Source: an uncultured Desulfobacterales bacterium
GTDB taxonomy: Bacteria; Desulfobacterota; Desulfobacteria; Desulfobacterales; G020354645
Reading direction: 5' to 3'
Length of the DNA: 36,527 bases
Assembly (NCBI GenBank): GCA_947259865.1
Contig: CAMYNZ010000022.1
Span: 1-36,527, forward strand
Positions 22,129 to 31,631 of the stretch are shown here, piece after piece. Every line of letters begins with the position of its first letter. Position 1 is the stretch's first letter. Made by a program: the position numbers and the translations under genes. The notes beneath the pieces are model-generated. The model was not told the origin of the DNA, did no database searches, and was given only the letters and a program-made list of their open reading frames with translations.

Positions 22129-24993
22129 ATGACAAATCTTATTGGAAAATCCGTTAACCCTAAAACCTTGATCATATGCATGCTTGCCCTGGCAGCTATC
22201 CTGGTTGGATGTGCCGCCAAAAAGGCTGGCGCACCGGATATGCCACAAACCGAAGGTGCCGCAGGTGCCAGGTTTATCACGGAAATCACAACGGCTGATA
22301 ATTCCGATGCCGTTACGATAACGATAAATAGCAATCGCCAGCTGACCTATACCTCCATAAAACAGAACTTGCCCCTAGGTATATTGTTTTATTTCCCGGA
22401 AACGGCACTCAGTCAAATTATCGATTCGGTCTACTCCCCTAAAAATGATATCATCGATTCAATTGAAACCTCCCAGATGATTGACGATGAAAAGACGTCC
22501 AGGGTTTTTATATCTCTGAAAAAAGATATGCCATACGAGGTAACACCCGATGAAACCGGAATAACGATCTCTTTTGCCAAGCCCCTCCAAATTTCCGCCT
22601 CGGCAGGTATGACCGATGCTGCCGGGGGCGCAGCCGAAATTAAACCGAGAGCAGAATCTGCAGAAACCGGCCCCGCGGCAGCCAATCGGCTCCAATCAAT
22701 TTTTGTGGTCAAATTCGAGGAAAAAATAAAAATTAACGTATTGGCAAATACCGCTATCAAAGATTACAAAAGCTTTACCCTCAGCAGCCCGGCCCGGATA
22801 GTTTTTGATATATTTAACGTCACAAGCCCTCACAAAAAACAACGCATCGTCCCGGTTAATACCCAATGGGTTAGCCGAATACGCCACTTCGGCTATCAGG
22901 ACAAGGTTCGCCTGGTTTTGGAAACCAAAGGTACTTATTTTAAGTCGTTTTCAGCCTATCCCACACCAGAGGGTTTGGTCATCAGTGTCGGTAAGGACCA
23001 TGACGAAATTACCCCGGCTATAGCCAGCCGGCAGCCAGCAGCCGTCTCGCCCCAAAAAACGATTTCCCCGGTTAAGGCACCTGAAAAACCGATGCCGGTG
23101 ACAAACGCTACAGAAATAGCGACTCAGCCGTTGTCCTCGAAGCCGGCCTGGGTCAATCGAATTGACTTTCAGGGCGGCCAGGCCGGCAAATCGACGATCA
23201 TTATCGGTACCACAAGACCCGTGCAATACGATCTTACAAAAAAAAGCGACCGCCTGCTTCAGCTCAAACTACTGGACACCAAGCTTCCCAGGTACCGTCA
23301 GCGCCCCTTGATTACAACGCGGTTTGAAAGCGCAGTTGATCGAATAACGCCGATCTACAAACCCTCCATGCAAGAGAGGACCATCGTTGCCATTGAATTG
23401 CGTGAAAATGTGCCCCATATCATCGAACGCAGAGATGATCTTTTGTTGATCCAATTTGAGGCATCTTCTGTTCCGCCTAAACCGCTCGAGCAAGCCGATT
23501 TGCCATCCTGGAAAAAGGTCCTGGCCCAGACGGATACTGAACCGGAGATGCCGGAGCCACAGGAAATAGTCAAGACAGAACCGGCCAAAACCTTTGAACC
23601 CATTGCAGCGCCAAAAATCACCGAGGCAACCGCACCCAGGCCCGTGGAAACCCCGCCGCCGGCGTTTGAAGCTCCAAAACCGGTGGAATACAAAAGTCAA
23701 GGACCCCCTGTAGCCAGCACCAGCCTGGCCGGCCGGCCGGCCGGGAGCATATATACCGGCGAGAAGATCGCCCTTGATTTTTTTGAAACCGACATCAAAA
23801 ATGTGTTCCGTATCCTCAGAGAAATAAGCGGCAAGAATTTTGCCATCGACAAAAATGTCACCGGCAGTGTTACCATGACCCTGGAAAAACCAGTGCCATG
23901 GGATCAGGTACTTGATCTTGTGCTGCGGATGAACGGATTGGGGAAATCATACGAAGGCGACATCATTCGTATCGCAACCCTTTCAAAACTTACCGAAGAA
24001 GAAAAAGCCCGGCAGGCCAGGATCGCCGCGCAACAAAAATCCAAGCAGGTGGTAGAGGCCCTGGAGCCATTGGTCACCGAATACATATCCGTTAATTATT
24101 CCGATGCCAGCGCCGAGGTTCTGCCCCATGTTAAAAAACTGCTAAGCGATAAACGCGGCAATATCAGTGTGGATGCTCGCAACAATCAGCTTATCGTCAC
24201 GGATATAGCCGCCAAAATTGCGATGATAAAAGACGTGGTTAAACGTATCGACACGGTAACCCCGCAGGTCATAATTGAAGCCAAGGTAGTTGAAATCACC
24301 AGTGAATTCTCCACCGAACTCGGTATCGACTGGGGTCTCACGGTCGGCCCCTATGACGAGGGCAATCTGGGATTTCCCGGGAGTTTGACCGGCGACGTCG
24401 CCATGAATTTTCCCGCTGCGGGTGCGGCCAATACGGTTGGATTTAATTTCACCCGCCTGTCCGGTGACGGCACACCCATCTTGCTGGATGCACAGTTGAA
24501 CGCAGTGGAAACCAATAGAGAAGGCAAAGTGATTTCTGCCCCCAAGATTGTCACGCTGGACAACAAAAAGGCCAGAATCAAACAGGGAGTAGAGTTTCCG
24601 TTTCTGGAAAGAGACGCGTCCGGTAATGCAACGGTTAAATTCAAAAATATTGATCTGTTGCTGGAAGTCACACCGATTGTTACGCCGGATGATCGTATCC
24701 TGATGAAAATATTTATAACCAAAAATGATATCGCCACGATTACCGCAGGCGTGCCCTCGCTATCCACCAATGAAGCTCAGACCGAGCTTTTGGTCAACGA
24801 TGGGGATACGATCGTCATCGGTGGTATTATCAAGGCAAACATTCAGGAGTCGACCACCGGTTGGCCCGGTTTACATAAGATCCCGCTGCTGGGCTGGCTT
24901 TTCAAAACGGAGACCAACACCGAAGATAATCGAGAGCTGCTGATCTTTATCACCCCCCAGATTGTGCAGCTGGAACAGCGCAACGTGTCCTGA
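22129..24993 (+). CDS. pilQ: Type IV pilus secretin PilQ
   Basis: The 954-residue protein is PilQ, the outer-membrane pore for the pilus. The signal peptide has a lipobox (LVGC, C28), so it may be lipidated. About residues 45-155, 190-290 and 345-450 look like three AMIN-type domains, which bind peptidoglycan. A Pro-rich linker (about 460-545) follows, then the N0/STN domain from about 548 (IALDFFETDIKNVFRILREISGKNFAI), an N1 domain (about 650-720) and the secretin core (about 780-950) ending GWLFKTETNTEDNRELLIFITPQIV. It starts five bases after pilP and is the last gene of the operon; a strong terminator overlaps its stop. Confidence 0.95.
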   Translation: MTNLIGKSVNPKTLIICMLALAAILVGCAAKKAGAPDMPQTEGAAGARFITEITTADNSDAVTITINSNRQLTYTSIKQNLPLGILFYFPETALSQIIDSVYSPKNDIIDSIETSQMIDDEKTSRVFISLKKDMPYEVTPDETGITISFAKPLQISASAGMTDAAGGAAEIKPRAESAETGPAAANRLQSIFVVKFEEKIKINVLANTAIKDYKSFTLSSPARIVFDIFNVTSPHKKQRIVPVNTQWVSRIRHFGYQDKVRLVLETKGTYFKSFSAYPTPEGLVISVGKDHDEITPAIASRQPAAVSPQKTISPVKAPEKPMPVTNATEIATQPLSSKPAWVNRIDFQGGQAGKSTIIIGTTRPVQYDLTKKSDRLLQLKLLDTKLPRYRQRPLITTRFESAVDRITPIYKPSMQERTIVAIELRENVPHIIERRDDLLLIQFEASSVPPKPLEQADLPSWKKVLAQTDTEPEMPEPQEIVKTEPAKTFEPIAAPKITEATAPRPVETPPPAFEAPKPVEYKSQGPPVASTSLAGRPAGSIYTGEKIALDFFETDIKNVFRILREISGKNFAIDKNVTGSVTMTLEKPVPWDQVLDLVLRMNGLGKSYEGDIIRIATLSKLTEEEKARQARIAAQQKSKQVVEALEPLVTEYISVNYSDASAEVLPHVKKLLSDKRGNISVDARNNQLIVTDIAAKIAMIKDVVKRIDTVTPQVIIEAKVVEITSEFSTELGIDWGLTVGPYDEGNLGFPGSLTGDVAMNFPAAGAANTVGFNFTRLSGDGTPILLDAQLNAVETNREGKVISAPKIVTLDNKKARIKQGVEFPFLERDASGNATVKFKNIDLLLEVTPIVTPDDRILMKIFITKNDIATITAGVPSLSTNEAQTELLVNDGDTIVIGGIIKANIQESTTGWPGLHKIPLLGWLFKTETNTEDNRELLIFITPQIVQLEQRNVS

Positions 24994-25044
24994 AAACAAC
25001 AGACCCGCTCTCGCCATCCTTGGGAAAGCGGGTCTGCTGTTTTC
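24992..25044 (+). terminator. Strong terminator hairpin after pilQ
   Basis: An 18-base stem (24992-25009 with 25027-25044) has a single mismatch, with GACCCGCT/AGCGGGTC at its core and a 17-base loop. A-rich and T-rich sides (GAAAACA/TGTTTTC) flank the GC core, giving a signal usable on both strands, as suits convergent genes. It starts within the pilQ stop codon. Confidence 0.85.
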
Positions 25045-25253
25045 TGCCCCCGTACAGAGTGTCATCCTTTCAATCAGAATTGCAACTGTCAGATTAACGA
25101 TCTAATCATATGCCAATTAAGCCGGCTCCGGTCAGGGGCCATTTTGCCGACCAGATGCCGTTTCAACGACCGCCCGCAGAGAGACTTTGTCAGACGTATG
25201 GATTTTGCCATTTATCCGCAAATCTGGCCAATTTGCCATTCCGGTCCCGAATC

Positions 25254-25356
25254 CGTCATTCCGGGCTTGATCCGGAATCCAGGATATATAAAGGATATCG
25301 GTAGTTTATGGATCCCGGTGGGCGCCCCGCTTCACAGGACTTGGCCGGGATGACGA
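25254..25356. repeat. Dispersed palindromic repeat (CGTCATTCCGGG type)
   Basis: The left arm (25254-25283, from CGTCATTCCGGGCTTGATCC) is matched by a right arm with GGATCCCGG near 25309 and CGGGATGACG ending at 25355. This kind of interspersed palindrome is widespread in proteobacterial intergenic DNA. The rest of the 24994-25374 spacer holds the pilQ terminator and nothing else that I recognise. Confidence 0.65.
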
Positions 25357-25374
25357 ATTGGGATATACATCTAT

Positions 25375-26130
25375 TTATCTTATACTCTTTTTCTTTTTTT
25401 GGGCCTCTTTTGCAAGGGGTGTATTCGGCACCAGCTCAAGAACTTTGTTATAGGCGTCCAGCGCCTTTTTGGTGTTGCCTGACTTCCGTTCAACTTCCGC
25501 CAGATAGAAATAGGCCCTGGCAAACCCGGGAGATTGATCTAGCGCACTTTGTAAGGCGGCTTTGGCCTCTGAGATTCGACCCATGGCCATATAGGTCCGG
25601 CCAAGCGCCACCAGGAATTCCACAAACTGGGGGGCGATATCCAGGGCCTTGAGAAAATACTCTTCCGATTTGTGATACTCTTTTTTCATGTAGTACGCTT
25701 TGCCGAGGTTATAGTAGGCAAGATGGGGGGTTGCATAAAGCAGATTGCTAGTGACTTTTTTCCATGATGCAATGGCGGCATCCCAGTCCCCTTTGTCGTA
25801 GTAGGCGGTGCCAAGGTTGTTGATGGCCCGGGCAAAATTGGGCTTCAACCGTATGGCCTTTTTGAAATGTTGGATGGCAAGATCTGCCTCTCCCATTTCG
25901 CGGTAGACCATACCAAGGTCATTTTGAAGAATGTGATCTTTGGAATAGTGCTTTTCTGCTTTCAGGAGTTCGTTGAGAGCAGACCGATACTTTCCTTGCT
26001 CCAGATAGACTTCCCCCACCTTTCTGGCGGCCTCCCCCTTTTTCTTCTTTAGCTCTTTCGTTTCGGCACAGGCTGTCAAACTCAACAGCAAAAGTGCAAC
26101 ACCCATCCAAACGAGTGGTTTTTTATACAT
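25375..26130 (-). CDS. TPR lipoprotein, PilF/PilW-like
   Basis: The 251-residue protein has a lipoprotein signal peptide with lipobox LTAC (C21). About six tetratricopeptide repeats follow (residues 33-245), for example ILQNDLGMVYREMGEADLAI and RAINNLGTAYYDKGDWDAAI. Size and plan match PilF/PilW, the outer-membrane pilotin that helps PilQ assemble. Its position convergent with pilQ supports that role, although generic TPR lipoproteins look alike. It ends KKKKSIR, again basic. It has its own unit on the minus strand, with no partner within 130 bases upstream. Confidence 0.75.
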   Translation of the reverse strand: MYKKPLVWMGVALLLLSLTACAETKELKKKKGEAARKVGEVYLEQGKYRSALNELLKAEKHYSKDHILQNDLGMVYREMGEADLAIQHFKKAIRLKPNFARAINNLGTAYYDKGDWDAAIASWKKVTSNLLYATPHLAYYNLGKAYYMKKEYHKSEEYFLKALDIAPQFVEFLVALGRTYMAMGRISEAKAALQSALDQSPGFARAYFYLAEVERKSGNTKKALDAYNKVLELVPNTPLAKEAQKKKKSIR

Positions 26131-26259
26131 GCCATCTGACCTCGCTGCTAAATGCTGATTTAAAAAAGATAGCCGTGATGTGTTCAGTTAAGCTGCTATC
26201 GCGGTGTTGCTTTGTATTAACCGAATCTTGTAAATGAAATCCTGCAACTCGTGCAGAAA

Positions 26260-27768
26260 TCAGTCAGAACTCTGATCGAGTTCCAGTTTTTTTGCAATCT
26301 CTTGCGACACGCACTCGACAAACCGCGTAAAATTCTTTCCGGTTAATGGTTTTCCGGGTTCCGGGATTCGATCAAGATTATCCGGCCGGATAAAAACCGG
26401 GCTGTTGATCAAGCTCGGATCAGACGTAATCTCATAATCTTTCGGAAACTGCCGGTCAAAATACATCTGCTGGAATCCTGAGAACTTGAGGGCATGGGCC
26501 GTGGAGTCAACCACGGCAATTTCGTTGTCGGCGATCAGGCCCTGTTTTTTAGAGGCTACCAGACCGGCCAGGGATTCACCGCCATGGGTACAGGCGATAT
26601 GCCCGTTGCGGTTGGCGACAAGCTCCCAGTCCATAACTTCCTGTTCTGAAACCTCGACAAAAAATACCTTTTGCATACCGGACAAACGGTTATAAAGATC
26701 AACCAGATGAATCACCCGTGGCATCGATACCGGGTTTCCGATCATTGCGGCCTGGGCCACACTCGGTTTTACGGTCATCGGTACAAATTTTCGTTTTGCA
26801 GCATCGGTTTCCTGATAATACCGATAAACCGGATTGGCATGCCGCGACTGCACACCCACGATCTTGGGTAAATGATTGATGATCCCCGTTTCATAGAATT
26901 TTAAAAATCCGTTCATAACGGCGGTGATATTACCGGCATTTCCAATCGGCACGACAACCGCAATATCGGCTAAATCAAATTCCAAATCCTGTGAAATCTC
27001 ATAGGAATAGGATTCTTGCCCCAGAATACGCCAGGCATTTTTAGAATTGAGTAAAGCAACCGGATAGTGTTCGGAGAGGTACTCAACAACCTTCATACAG
27101 TCATCAAATACACCCGGGATCTCAAAAACTGCGGCACCACTTCCCAGTGGTTGCGAAAGTTGCTGGGGTGTGACTTTTCCGTGGGGTAGCAGCACCGCCG
27201 ATTTAACTTGAGGATTAAGGTACGCGGCATAAAGGGCGGCCGCGGCCGAGGTGTCACCGGTTGAGGCGCACACCGCTAAAACATTTTCAACATGGCCCTG
27301 TTGGACCAAAAAGTTGATGTAACTGATAGCGCTGGCCATGCCTCTGTCTTTGAAGGAGGCACTCGGATTTTGGCCGTCGTTTTTAAAATAGAATTTGACT
27401 CCGGCCGCTTCCTGCAGCAACGAATTGGCTTCAATAATCGGTGTGTGCCCCTCTCCCAAATAGATGATGGAATCCAGTGGGATAACCGCTCCGATGAATT
27501 CATGGTAACGGTAGATACCCGCCAGCGCCGGCAGGTTCAGCATCTTGCGGTAATCAAATATACGGCGCCAAACCTTCCCGGGGATTTTTTTAAGACGGTT
27601 AAAATTTTGATCGTGTATCAATAGCAGCTGGCTGCAATCCGGACAGGTATATAGCAACTTATCGATACCGAACGTTTGATTGCACCCCAAACAGCGATAA
27701 ATGAGTTTCCCGGATGGTTCGGGAATAAGATGGGGCTGCATATCTTTAGGAAAATCTTTTAGTTTCAA
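26260..27768 (-). CDS. thrC: Threonine synthase
   Basis: The 502-residue protein is a PLP-dependent threonine synthase, converting O-phosphohomoserine to threonine. The N-terminus has a rubredoxin-like knuckle (C26, C29, C42 and C45). GEGHTP (residues 105-110) precedes the PLP lysine K140 in [10 protein letters not shown]. The glycine-rich PLP phosphate loop is VPIGNAGN. The start is TTG at 27768, overlapping the serS stop (TTGA), with GGAAAG upstream; the first ATG (residue 10) is an alternative. It is therefore translationally coupled to serS, an unusual but plausible pairing of amino-acid genes. Confidence 0.9.
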   Translation of the reverse strand: MKLKDFPKDMQPHLIPEPSGKLIYRCLGCNQTFGIDKLLYTCPDCSQLLLIHDQNFNRLKKIPGKVWRRIFDYRKMLNLPALAGIYRYHEFIGAVIPLDSIIYLGEGHTPIIEANSLLQEAAGVKFYFKNDGQNPSASFKDRGMASAISYINFLVQQGHVENVLAVCASTGDTSAAAALYAAYLNPQVKSAVLLPHGKVTPQQLSQPLGSGAAVFEIPGVFDDCMKVVEYLSEHYPVALLNSKNAWRILGQESYSYEISQDLEFDLADIAVVVPIGNAGNITAVMNGFLKFYETGIINHLPKIVGVQSRHANPVYRYYQETDAAKRKFVPMTVKPSVAQAAMIGNPVSMPRVIHLVDLYNRLSGMQKVFFVEVSEQEVMDWELVANRNGHIACTHGGESLAGLVASKKQGLIADNEIAVVDSTAHALKFSGFQQMYFDRQFPKDYEITSDPSLINSPVFIRPDNLDRIPEPGKPLTGKNFTRFVECVSQEIAKKLELDQSSD

Positions 27769-29039
27769 AATTTAATACTTTCCAGGCCCCCCAGATAGGG
27801 TCTGAGTGCATCCGGGACAACCACGGATCCATCCGTCTGTTGATAATTTTCCAGTATGGCGGCTACCGTCCGCCCAACAGCCAGCCCGGATCCGTTTAAC
27901 GTGTGCACCAACTCGGTTCCCTTTTTCCCCTTTCGTTTGAACCGGATATTGGCACGTCGGGACTGAAAACTTTCAAAGTTGCTGCAAGAGCTTATTTCTC
28001 TGAAAACGCCCTGGGCCGGCATCCAAACCTCGATATCATACGTCTTGGCCGCCGAGAAACCCAAATCACCGGTGCAAAGATCCACAACTTGATAGGGAAG
28101 TTTAAGGCGCTTTAATATGGTTTCAGCATCATTTAACAGGTTTTCAAGTTCTGCATAGGACGTTTCAGGCAGTGTAAATTTGACCAGTTCGACCTTGTTG
28201 AATTGGTGCTGACGAATCAGCCCCCGGGTGTCTTTACCGTAGGAACCGGCTTCCGAACGGAAACAGGGGGTGTAAGCCGTATAATAAATAGGCAGACGCG
28301 CTTGATCCAAAACCTCACCTTGATGAATGTTGGTAACCGGAACTTCAGCTGTCGGCACCAGGTAATAGTCCCAGCCTTCAATTTTAAACAGGTCTTCCTC
28401 GAATTTAGGAAGTTGGCCGGTATGGATCATGCTCTGGCGGTTAACGATAAAGGGCGGAAGTATTTCAACATATTTATGTTCATCGCTATGTACGTCGAGC
28501 ATAAAATTAATTAGGGCCCGTTCTAATTTTGAACCAACACCGATATACAGTGGAAATCGGGCCCCTGTAATTTTGGCTGCCCTTTCAAAATCAAGTATCC
28601 CCAGATCCTGACCGATGTCCCAGTGGGCCCGAGGTTCGAATTCAAATTTCGGCTTATCGCACACCTGTTTTAGGACGGGATTGTCTGAACTGTCCGTTCC
28701 GACCGGTACCGAGGAATGCGGAATATTGGGTATCTCCAGCAGAAATGCGTTTAAATTACTCTCAATTTCAGATAAAGAACCGTCAAGTTCCTTGATACGA
28801 CCGGATACGTCCCGCATATCAACCACTAACGCATCGGTTTCTTCTTTCCTGCGCTTCATGTCCGCGATCTGCTCGGATACAACGTTTCTGCGATGCCTGA
28901 GATTTTCAATCTCAAGCAGTACCTCTCTTCGCTTGGCATCCAGCTGTTCAAAGGCTTCCATTTCGACAGCCACACCCCGCGTGCCAAGTGATCGTTGAAC
29001 AGTTGATAAATTGTCCCTTACAAACTTGATTTCCAGCAT
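27765..29039 (-). CDS. serS: Seryl-tRNA synthetase
   Basis: The 424-residue protein is a class II seryl-tRNA synthetase. The N-terminal long coiled-coil arm (about residues 30-100) binds the tRNA-Ser variable arm. The catalytic core follows with motif 2 ([24 protein letters not shown] in parts) and motif 3 ([20 protein letters not shown]). I chose the ATG at 29039, which gives [11 protein letters not shown], the standard start, and has AGGAA six bases upstream. An in-frame upstream extension of 51 residues is not typical of SerS. thrC overlaps its stop. A strong hairpin lies 70-95 bases upstream (listed separately). Confidence 0.96.
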   Translation of the reverse strand: MLEIKFVRDNLSTVQRSLGTRGVAVEMEAFEQLDAKRREVLLEIENLRHRRNVVSEQIADMKRRKEETDALVVDMRDVSGRIKELDGSLSEIESNLNAFLLEIPNIPHSSVPVGTDSSDNPVLKQVCDKPKFEFEPRAHWDIGQDLGILDFERAAKITGARFPLYIGVGSKLERALINFMLDVHSDEHKYVEILPPFIVNRQSMIHTGQLPKFEEDLFKIEGWDYYLVPTAEVPVTNIHQGEVLDQARLPIYYTAYTPCFRSEAGSYGKDTRGLIRQHQFNKVELVKFTLPETSYAELENLLNDAETILKRLKLPYQVVDLCTGDLGFSAAKTYDIEVWMPAQGVFREISSCSNFESFQSRRANIRFKRKGKKGTELVHTLNGSGLAVGRTVAAILENYQQTDGSVVVPDALRPYLGGLESIKF

Positions 29040-29105
29040 ATCAATTCCTATATTAAAACCAAACTTTAGTGCAATCCAATAAATCAGTGCGGGCTGCTTT
29101 AAGAA

Positions 29106-29132
29106 TACCACCTTGAGGGGGGCAAGGTGGTA
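29106..29132. promoter_or_regulatory. Perfect 10-bp hairpin in serS leader region
   Basis: TACCACCTTG (29106-29115) and CAAGGTGGTA (29123-29132) form a perfect stem with a loop of A and six G (C-rich in the serS sense). It lies 67 bases before the serS start, in the divergent spacer. It may be part of a serS leader or an operator. The arm looks faintly like a T-box antiterminator element, but the rest of a T-box is absent. Confidence 0.45.
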
Positions 29133-29247
29133 CTTTAATTTGCCGGTGTATGGCTGAAAAGTGATACACCCGGCCGACAAATTTATTCGCACTCAAAACA
29201 GCGGACTTTTATCATGGGGCTGCGATTTAGTCAATGATTATTGTAAG

Positions 29248-29275
29248 TTGACATCCTTTGGCGAATTTGTATACT
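29248..29275 (+). promoter_or_regulatory. Strong sigma-70 promoter for 5-formyl-THF cyclo-ligase
   Basis: TTGACA (29248-29253), a perfect -35, and TATACT (29270-29275) are 16 bases apart, 38 bases before the start codon of the cyclo-ligase gene. This is the best housekeeping promoter I see in the window. Confidence 0.7.
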
Positions 29276-29313
29276 AGCAGAAATATTTAAACTGATGGGC
29301 CAGGAGATTATGT

Positions 29314-29901
29314 ATGGAGGAAATCCAAAAAACTAAAGACGAAATTCGCACTGATATTTCAAAAATTTGGAGTAGTCTGTCTGAAAAGGAAATCGAAGAA
29401 AAAAACAAGGAAATTGAAAATCGGCTATTTGCGTTTGCCAACTTCCTGGAGGCCAAGATCGCATTACTCTACATTCATCACCCCAGCGAGGTTCGCACGG
29501 ACAGTATATTAAAACGCTGTATTGATTACAATAAGATCCTTGTTTTACCGGTTATAAACTCTGGTGAACACAGGTTGAAATTAATTAAGATTGATCGCCT
29601 CGATACTGATTTGAAACGGGGTCCGGATGGCATCATGGAGCCGGATTCCAACCGGTGCAAGACAGTCCCAATCGAATGTATAGATATCGCTATAGTACCA
29701 GGGTTGGCCTTTGATGAAAAAGGCGGCAGAATAGGATCCGGCGACGGATATTATGACCGGCTGATTCCAAAACTGCCCATTACCACCCGCAAGGTGTCAC
29801 TGGCACTTGACAGTCAGATCCTGCCGCAGGTGCCGATTGAAACCCATGACAAGTACGTGGATATTATCATTACCGAAAAGCGCATCATTTATAAGATATA
29901 A
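29314..29901 (+). CDS. 5-formyltetrahydrofolate cyclo-ligase
   Basis: The 195-residue protein matches the 5-FTHF cyclo-ligase (MTHFS, YgfA) family, which uses ATP to turn 5-formyl-THF into 5,10-methenyl-THF. The C-terminal family motif is present as GGRIGSGDGYYDRLI (about residues 140-154); the usual form is GxRLGYGGGYYD, so this has a slightly divergent glycine loop. An N-terminal helical segment (about residues 5-35) is K/E-rich. ATG start with CAGGAGA six bases upstream and a strong promoter. It may share a transcript with pcm, but 222 bases separate them. In gammaproteobacteria ygfA lies by 6S RNA; I did not find one here. Confidence 0.88.
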   Translation: MEEIQKTKDEIRTDISKIWSSLSEKEIEEKNKEIENRLFAFANFLEAKIALLYIHHPSEVRTDSILKRCIDYNKILVLPVINSGEHRLKLIKIDRLDTDLKRGPDGIMEPDSNRCKTVPIECIDIAIVPGLAFDEKGGRIGSGDGYYDRLIPKLPITTRKVSLALDSQILPQVPIETHDKYVDIIITEKRIIYKI

Positions 29902-30123
29902 CCACGAATTCGATCACCCCTTTACCTGGCCCCGCCGCAACACGATCTAGCCCGGGTAAAGGGCAACCCGATACCCGCATTTTCTCGTAAAGTCCGCCCC
30001 AACCGTCCTGGGCGATCAGCCGTTTTATGCATGCAGGAGCATTTGTCGTGTCGCTGGAAAGAAATACCCACCGCTAAAAATCCTAAAACTCTGACCACAG
30101 GAGCTTGACCTAACCCCTCTGAT

Positions 30124-30801
30124 TTGATAGAAAAATTTGTCATGGAGACGGAATCCCTTAAATATGCCCGTCAGCGCGAAGAGATGGTTGACTCTCAAAT
30201 TGAAGCACGCGGCATAACGGACCCAAAAGTTCTGGCAGCCCTTCGTAAAGTCCCCCGGCATCATTTTGTCAGCGAAGCCCTGAGAGATCAGGCCTATGGC
30301 GATTTCCCCCTACCTATTGGAGAACAGCAAACCATATCCCAACCCTATATCGTGGCCGAAATGACACAGGCATTGCAGCTTTATGAAAAAGACCGGGTGC
30401 TTGAAATAGGGACCGGGTCAGGATACCAGGCTGCGGTTATTGCCCAAATTGCATTTCGGGTCTATACCATCGAGAGAATTCATTCCCTCCTGGTGCAGGC
30501 CCGCAATTTGTTTGATAAACTCCAATATTATAATATCGTCACCCGTTATTCAGACGGTACAACCGGTTGGGTGGACGAAAGCCCCTTTGATGCCATAATC
30601 GTAACTGCCGGTGCTCCCGAGGTGCCCAGCCCCCTTATCGGTCAGCTCGCTGATGGCGGACGGATGGTAGTTCCCGTGGGGGACCAGCACTCTCAAGATC
30701 TTGTTAAACTGTACAAAGATCAGAAGGGTATTCACAGAACCAATTTGGGCGGATGCCGATTTGTGAAACTGGTGGGTGAATATGGATGGAGTGCAAAATA
30801 A
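30124..30801 (+). CDS. pcm: Protein-L-isoaspartate O-methyltransferase
   Basis: The protein of up to 225 residues is PCMT, which methylates isoaspartyl residues in damaged proteins using SAM. The SAM site is [18 protein letters not shown] (about residues 95-112), preceded by [20 protein letters not shown], the family's pre-motif, and followed by VTAGAPEVP. The frame opens with TTG at 30124; the ATG at 30142 (six residues on) is an alternative, and neither has a strong ribosome site. The stop is directly followed by the yqaA start, so the two are coupled. The 222-base region before it shows a CCCTTTACC/GGTAAAGGG-type inverted repeat (about 29937-29962) and no gene. Confidence 0.93.
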   Translation: MIEKFVMETESLKYARQREEMVDSQIEARGITDPKVLAALRKVPRHHFVSEALRDQAYGDFPLPIGEQQTISQPYIVAEMTQALQLYEKDRVLEIGTGSGYQAAVIAQIAFRVYTIERIHSLLVQARNLFDKLQYYNIVTRYSDGTTGWVDESPFDAIIVTAGAPEVPSPLIGQLADGGRMVVPVGDQHSQDLVKLYKDQKGIHRTNLGGCRFVKLVGEYGWSAK

Positions 30802-31383
30802 ATGTTAAGAGGCCTTTACGATTGGGTTCTGCACTGGGCGGCAACACCCTACGGAACCTGGGCCTTGTTTCTGCTGGCCCTGAGCGAATCTTCCTTTTTC
30901 CCGCTACCGCCGGATGTCTTGCTTATCGCGCTGGCTGTAGCAATTCCGGAAAAATCCTTCAAGTATGCCTTGATTTGCTCGGTTGGCTCCGTGCTTGGCG
31001 GATGCCTGGGCTATCTGATCGGGTGGCAGTTTATGACCAGTATTGGGGAAAGAATCATCTCTTTTTACGGTTTGAATCAAAAAGTCGCCTATATCGCAGA
31101 GCTTTATTCGACCTACGATGCCTGGGCCATCGGCATTGCCGGATTTACACCGATACCCTACAAGGTATTCACCATTTCAGCCGGGGCTTTCAAAATAAAT
31201 TTATGGGTATTCTTATTGGCCTCAATTGTTTCACGCGCTGCAAGATTTTTTCTGGTCGGGGGGTTGATCTATATTTTCGGCTCCCAGATAAAGTCATTCA
31301 TAGACCGGTATTTCAATTTACTGGCAATCGCATTTACGGTCTTGCTGGTTGGCGGGTTTATTTTAATCAAGTTCTTCTTTTAG
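30802..31383 (+). CDS. YqaA-type membrane protein (VTT/DedA superfamily)
   Basis: The 193-residue protein has about four to five membrane helices and belongs to the YqaA branch of the VTT (DedA/SNARE-associated) family. Motifs are SESSFFPLPPDVLLIALAVA (about residues 29-48), GCLGYLIGWQF and GFTPIPYKVFTISAGAF (about 113-129). The G-x-L-G-Y-x-x-G and F-T-P-I-P-Y-K elements are typical. DedA-like proteins are implicated in undecaprenyl-phosphate and phospholipid flipping; the YqaA role is unknown. Its ATG directly follows the pcm stop. Confidence 0.87.
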   Translation: MLRGLYDWVLHWAATPYGTWALFLLALSESSFFPLPPDVLLIALAVAIPEKSFKYALICSVGSVLGGCLGYLIGWQFMTSIGERIISFYGLNQKVAYIAELYSTYDAWAIGIAGFTPIPYKVFTISAGAFKINLWVFLLASIVSRAARFFLVGGLIYIFGSQIKSFIDRYFNLLAIAFTVLLVGGFILIKFFF

Positions 31384-31384
31384 A

Positions 31385-31625
31385 AGTGGTTTGAAAGGTT
31401 TTTGCGAGCGCCATTGAGCATTTTGGGTTTAAGACGCCTGCTGTAGCGGGGCGCTTGCCCGCCAGCGCTCTTTGGCGGGTTCACCCGCCAGAGACCGTTG
31501 GCGGGTAAAAATCAAAAGCTGTCTGAGTCCCGAGCGAATGCGAGGTCGAGTTCTTTGATTTAGCCTTGCTTCAGCAGGCGTCCCCAAAATGATCGCCGGT
31601 GCGAGCAAATGGCTTTCAAACCGCT
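31385..31625. repeat. Long-arm inverted-repeat element (MITE/REP-like)
   Basis: The left arm (31385-31443) and right arm (31572-31625) are imperfect reverse complements; shared blocks include GGTTTGAAAG, CATTTTGGG and GACGCCTGCTG. Inside are nested palindromes: TGGCGGG-TTCA-CCCGCCA (31473-31490) and AAATCAAA (about 31509) paired with TTTGATTT (about 31554-31561). It fills the entire space between the convergent yqaA and lysR genes. No transposase is present. The layered palindromes suggest a small non-autonomous element or a bidirectional transcription barrier. Confidence 0.75.
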
Positions 31626-31631
31626 GTAAAA

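Noticed and set aside
29040..29140. T-box riboswitch before serS
   Set aside because: Only the GGTGGTA portion resembles the T-box antiterminator, as part of a symmetrical stem; specifier loop, stem I and terminator are not visible, and T-boxes are rare in this group.
29040..29192. 51-residue N-terminal extension of SerS
   Set aside because: SerS begins [11 protein letters not shown] in the family and this ATG has AGGAA upstream; the extension is atypical and crosses the leader hairpin.
29193..29313. 6S RNA gene next to the 5-formyl-THF cyclo-ligase
   Set aside because: The neighbourhood known from gammaproteobacteria prompted a search, but the gap between the serS leader and the promoter is too short and no long bubble structure is evident.
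29922..30143. 73-residue ORF on the minus strand before pcm
   Set aside because: No family, no ribosome site, and it overlaps the pcm start.
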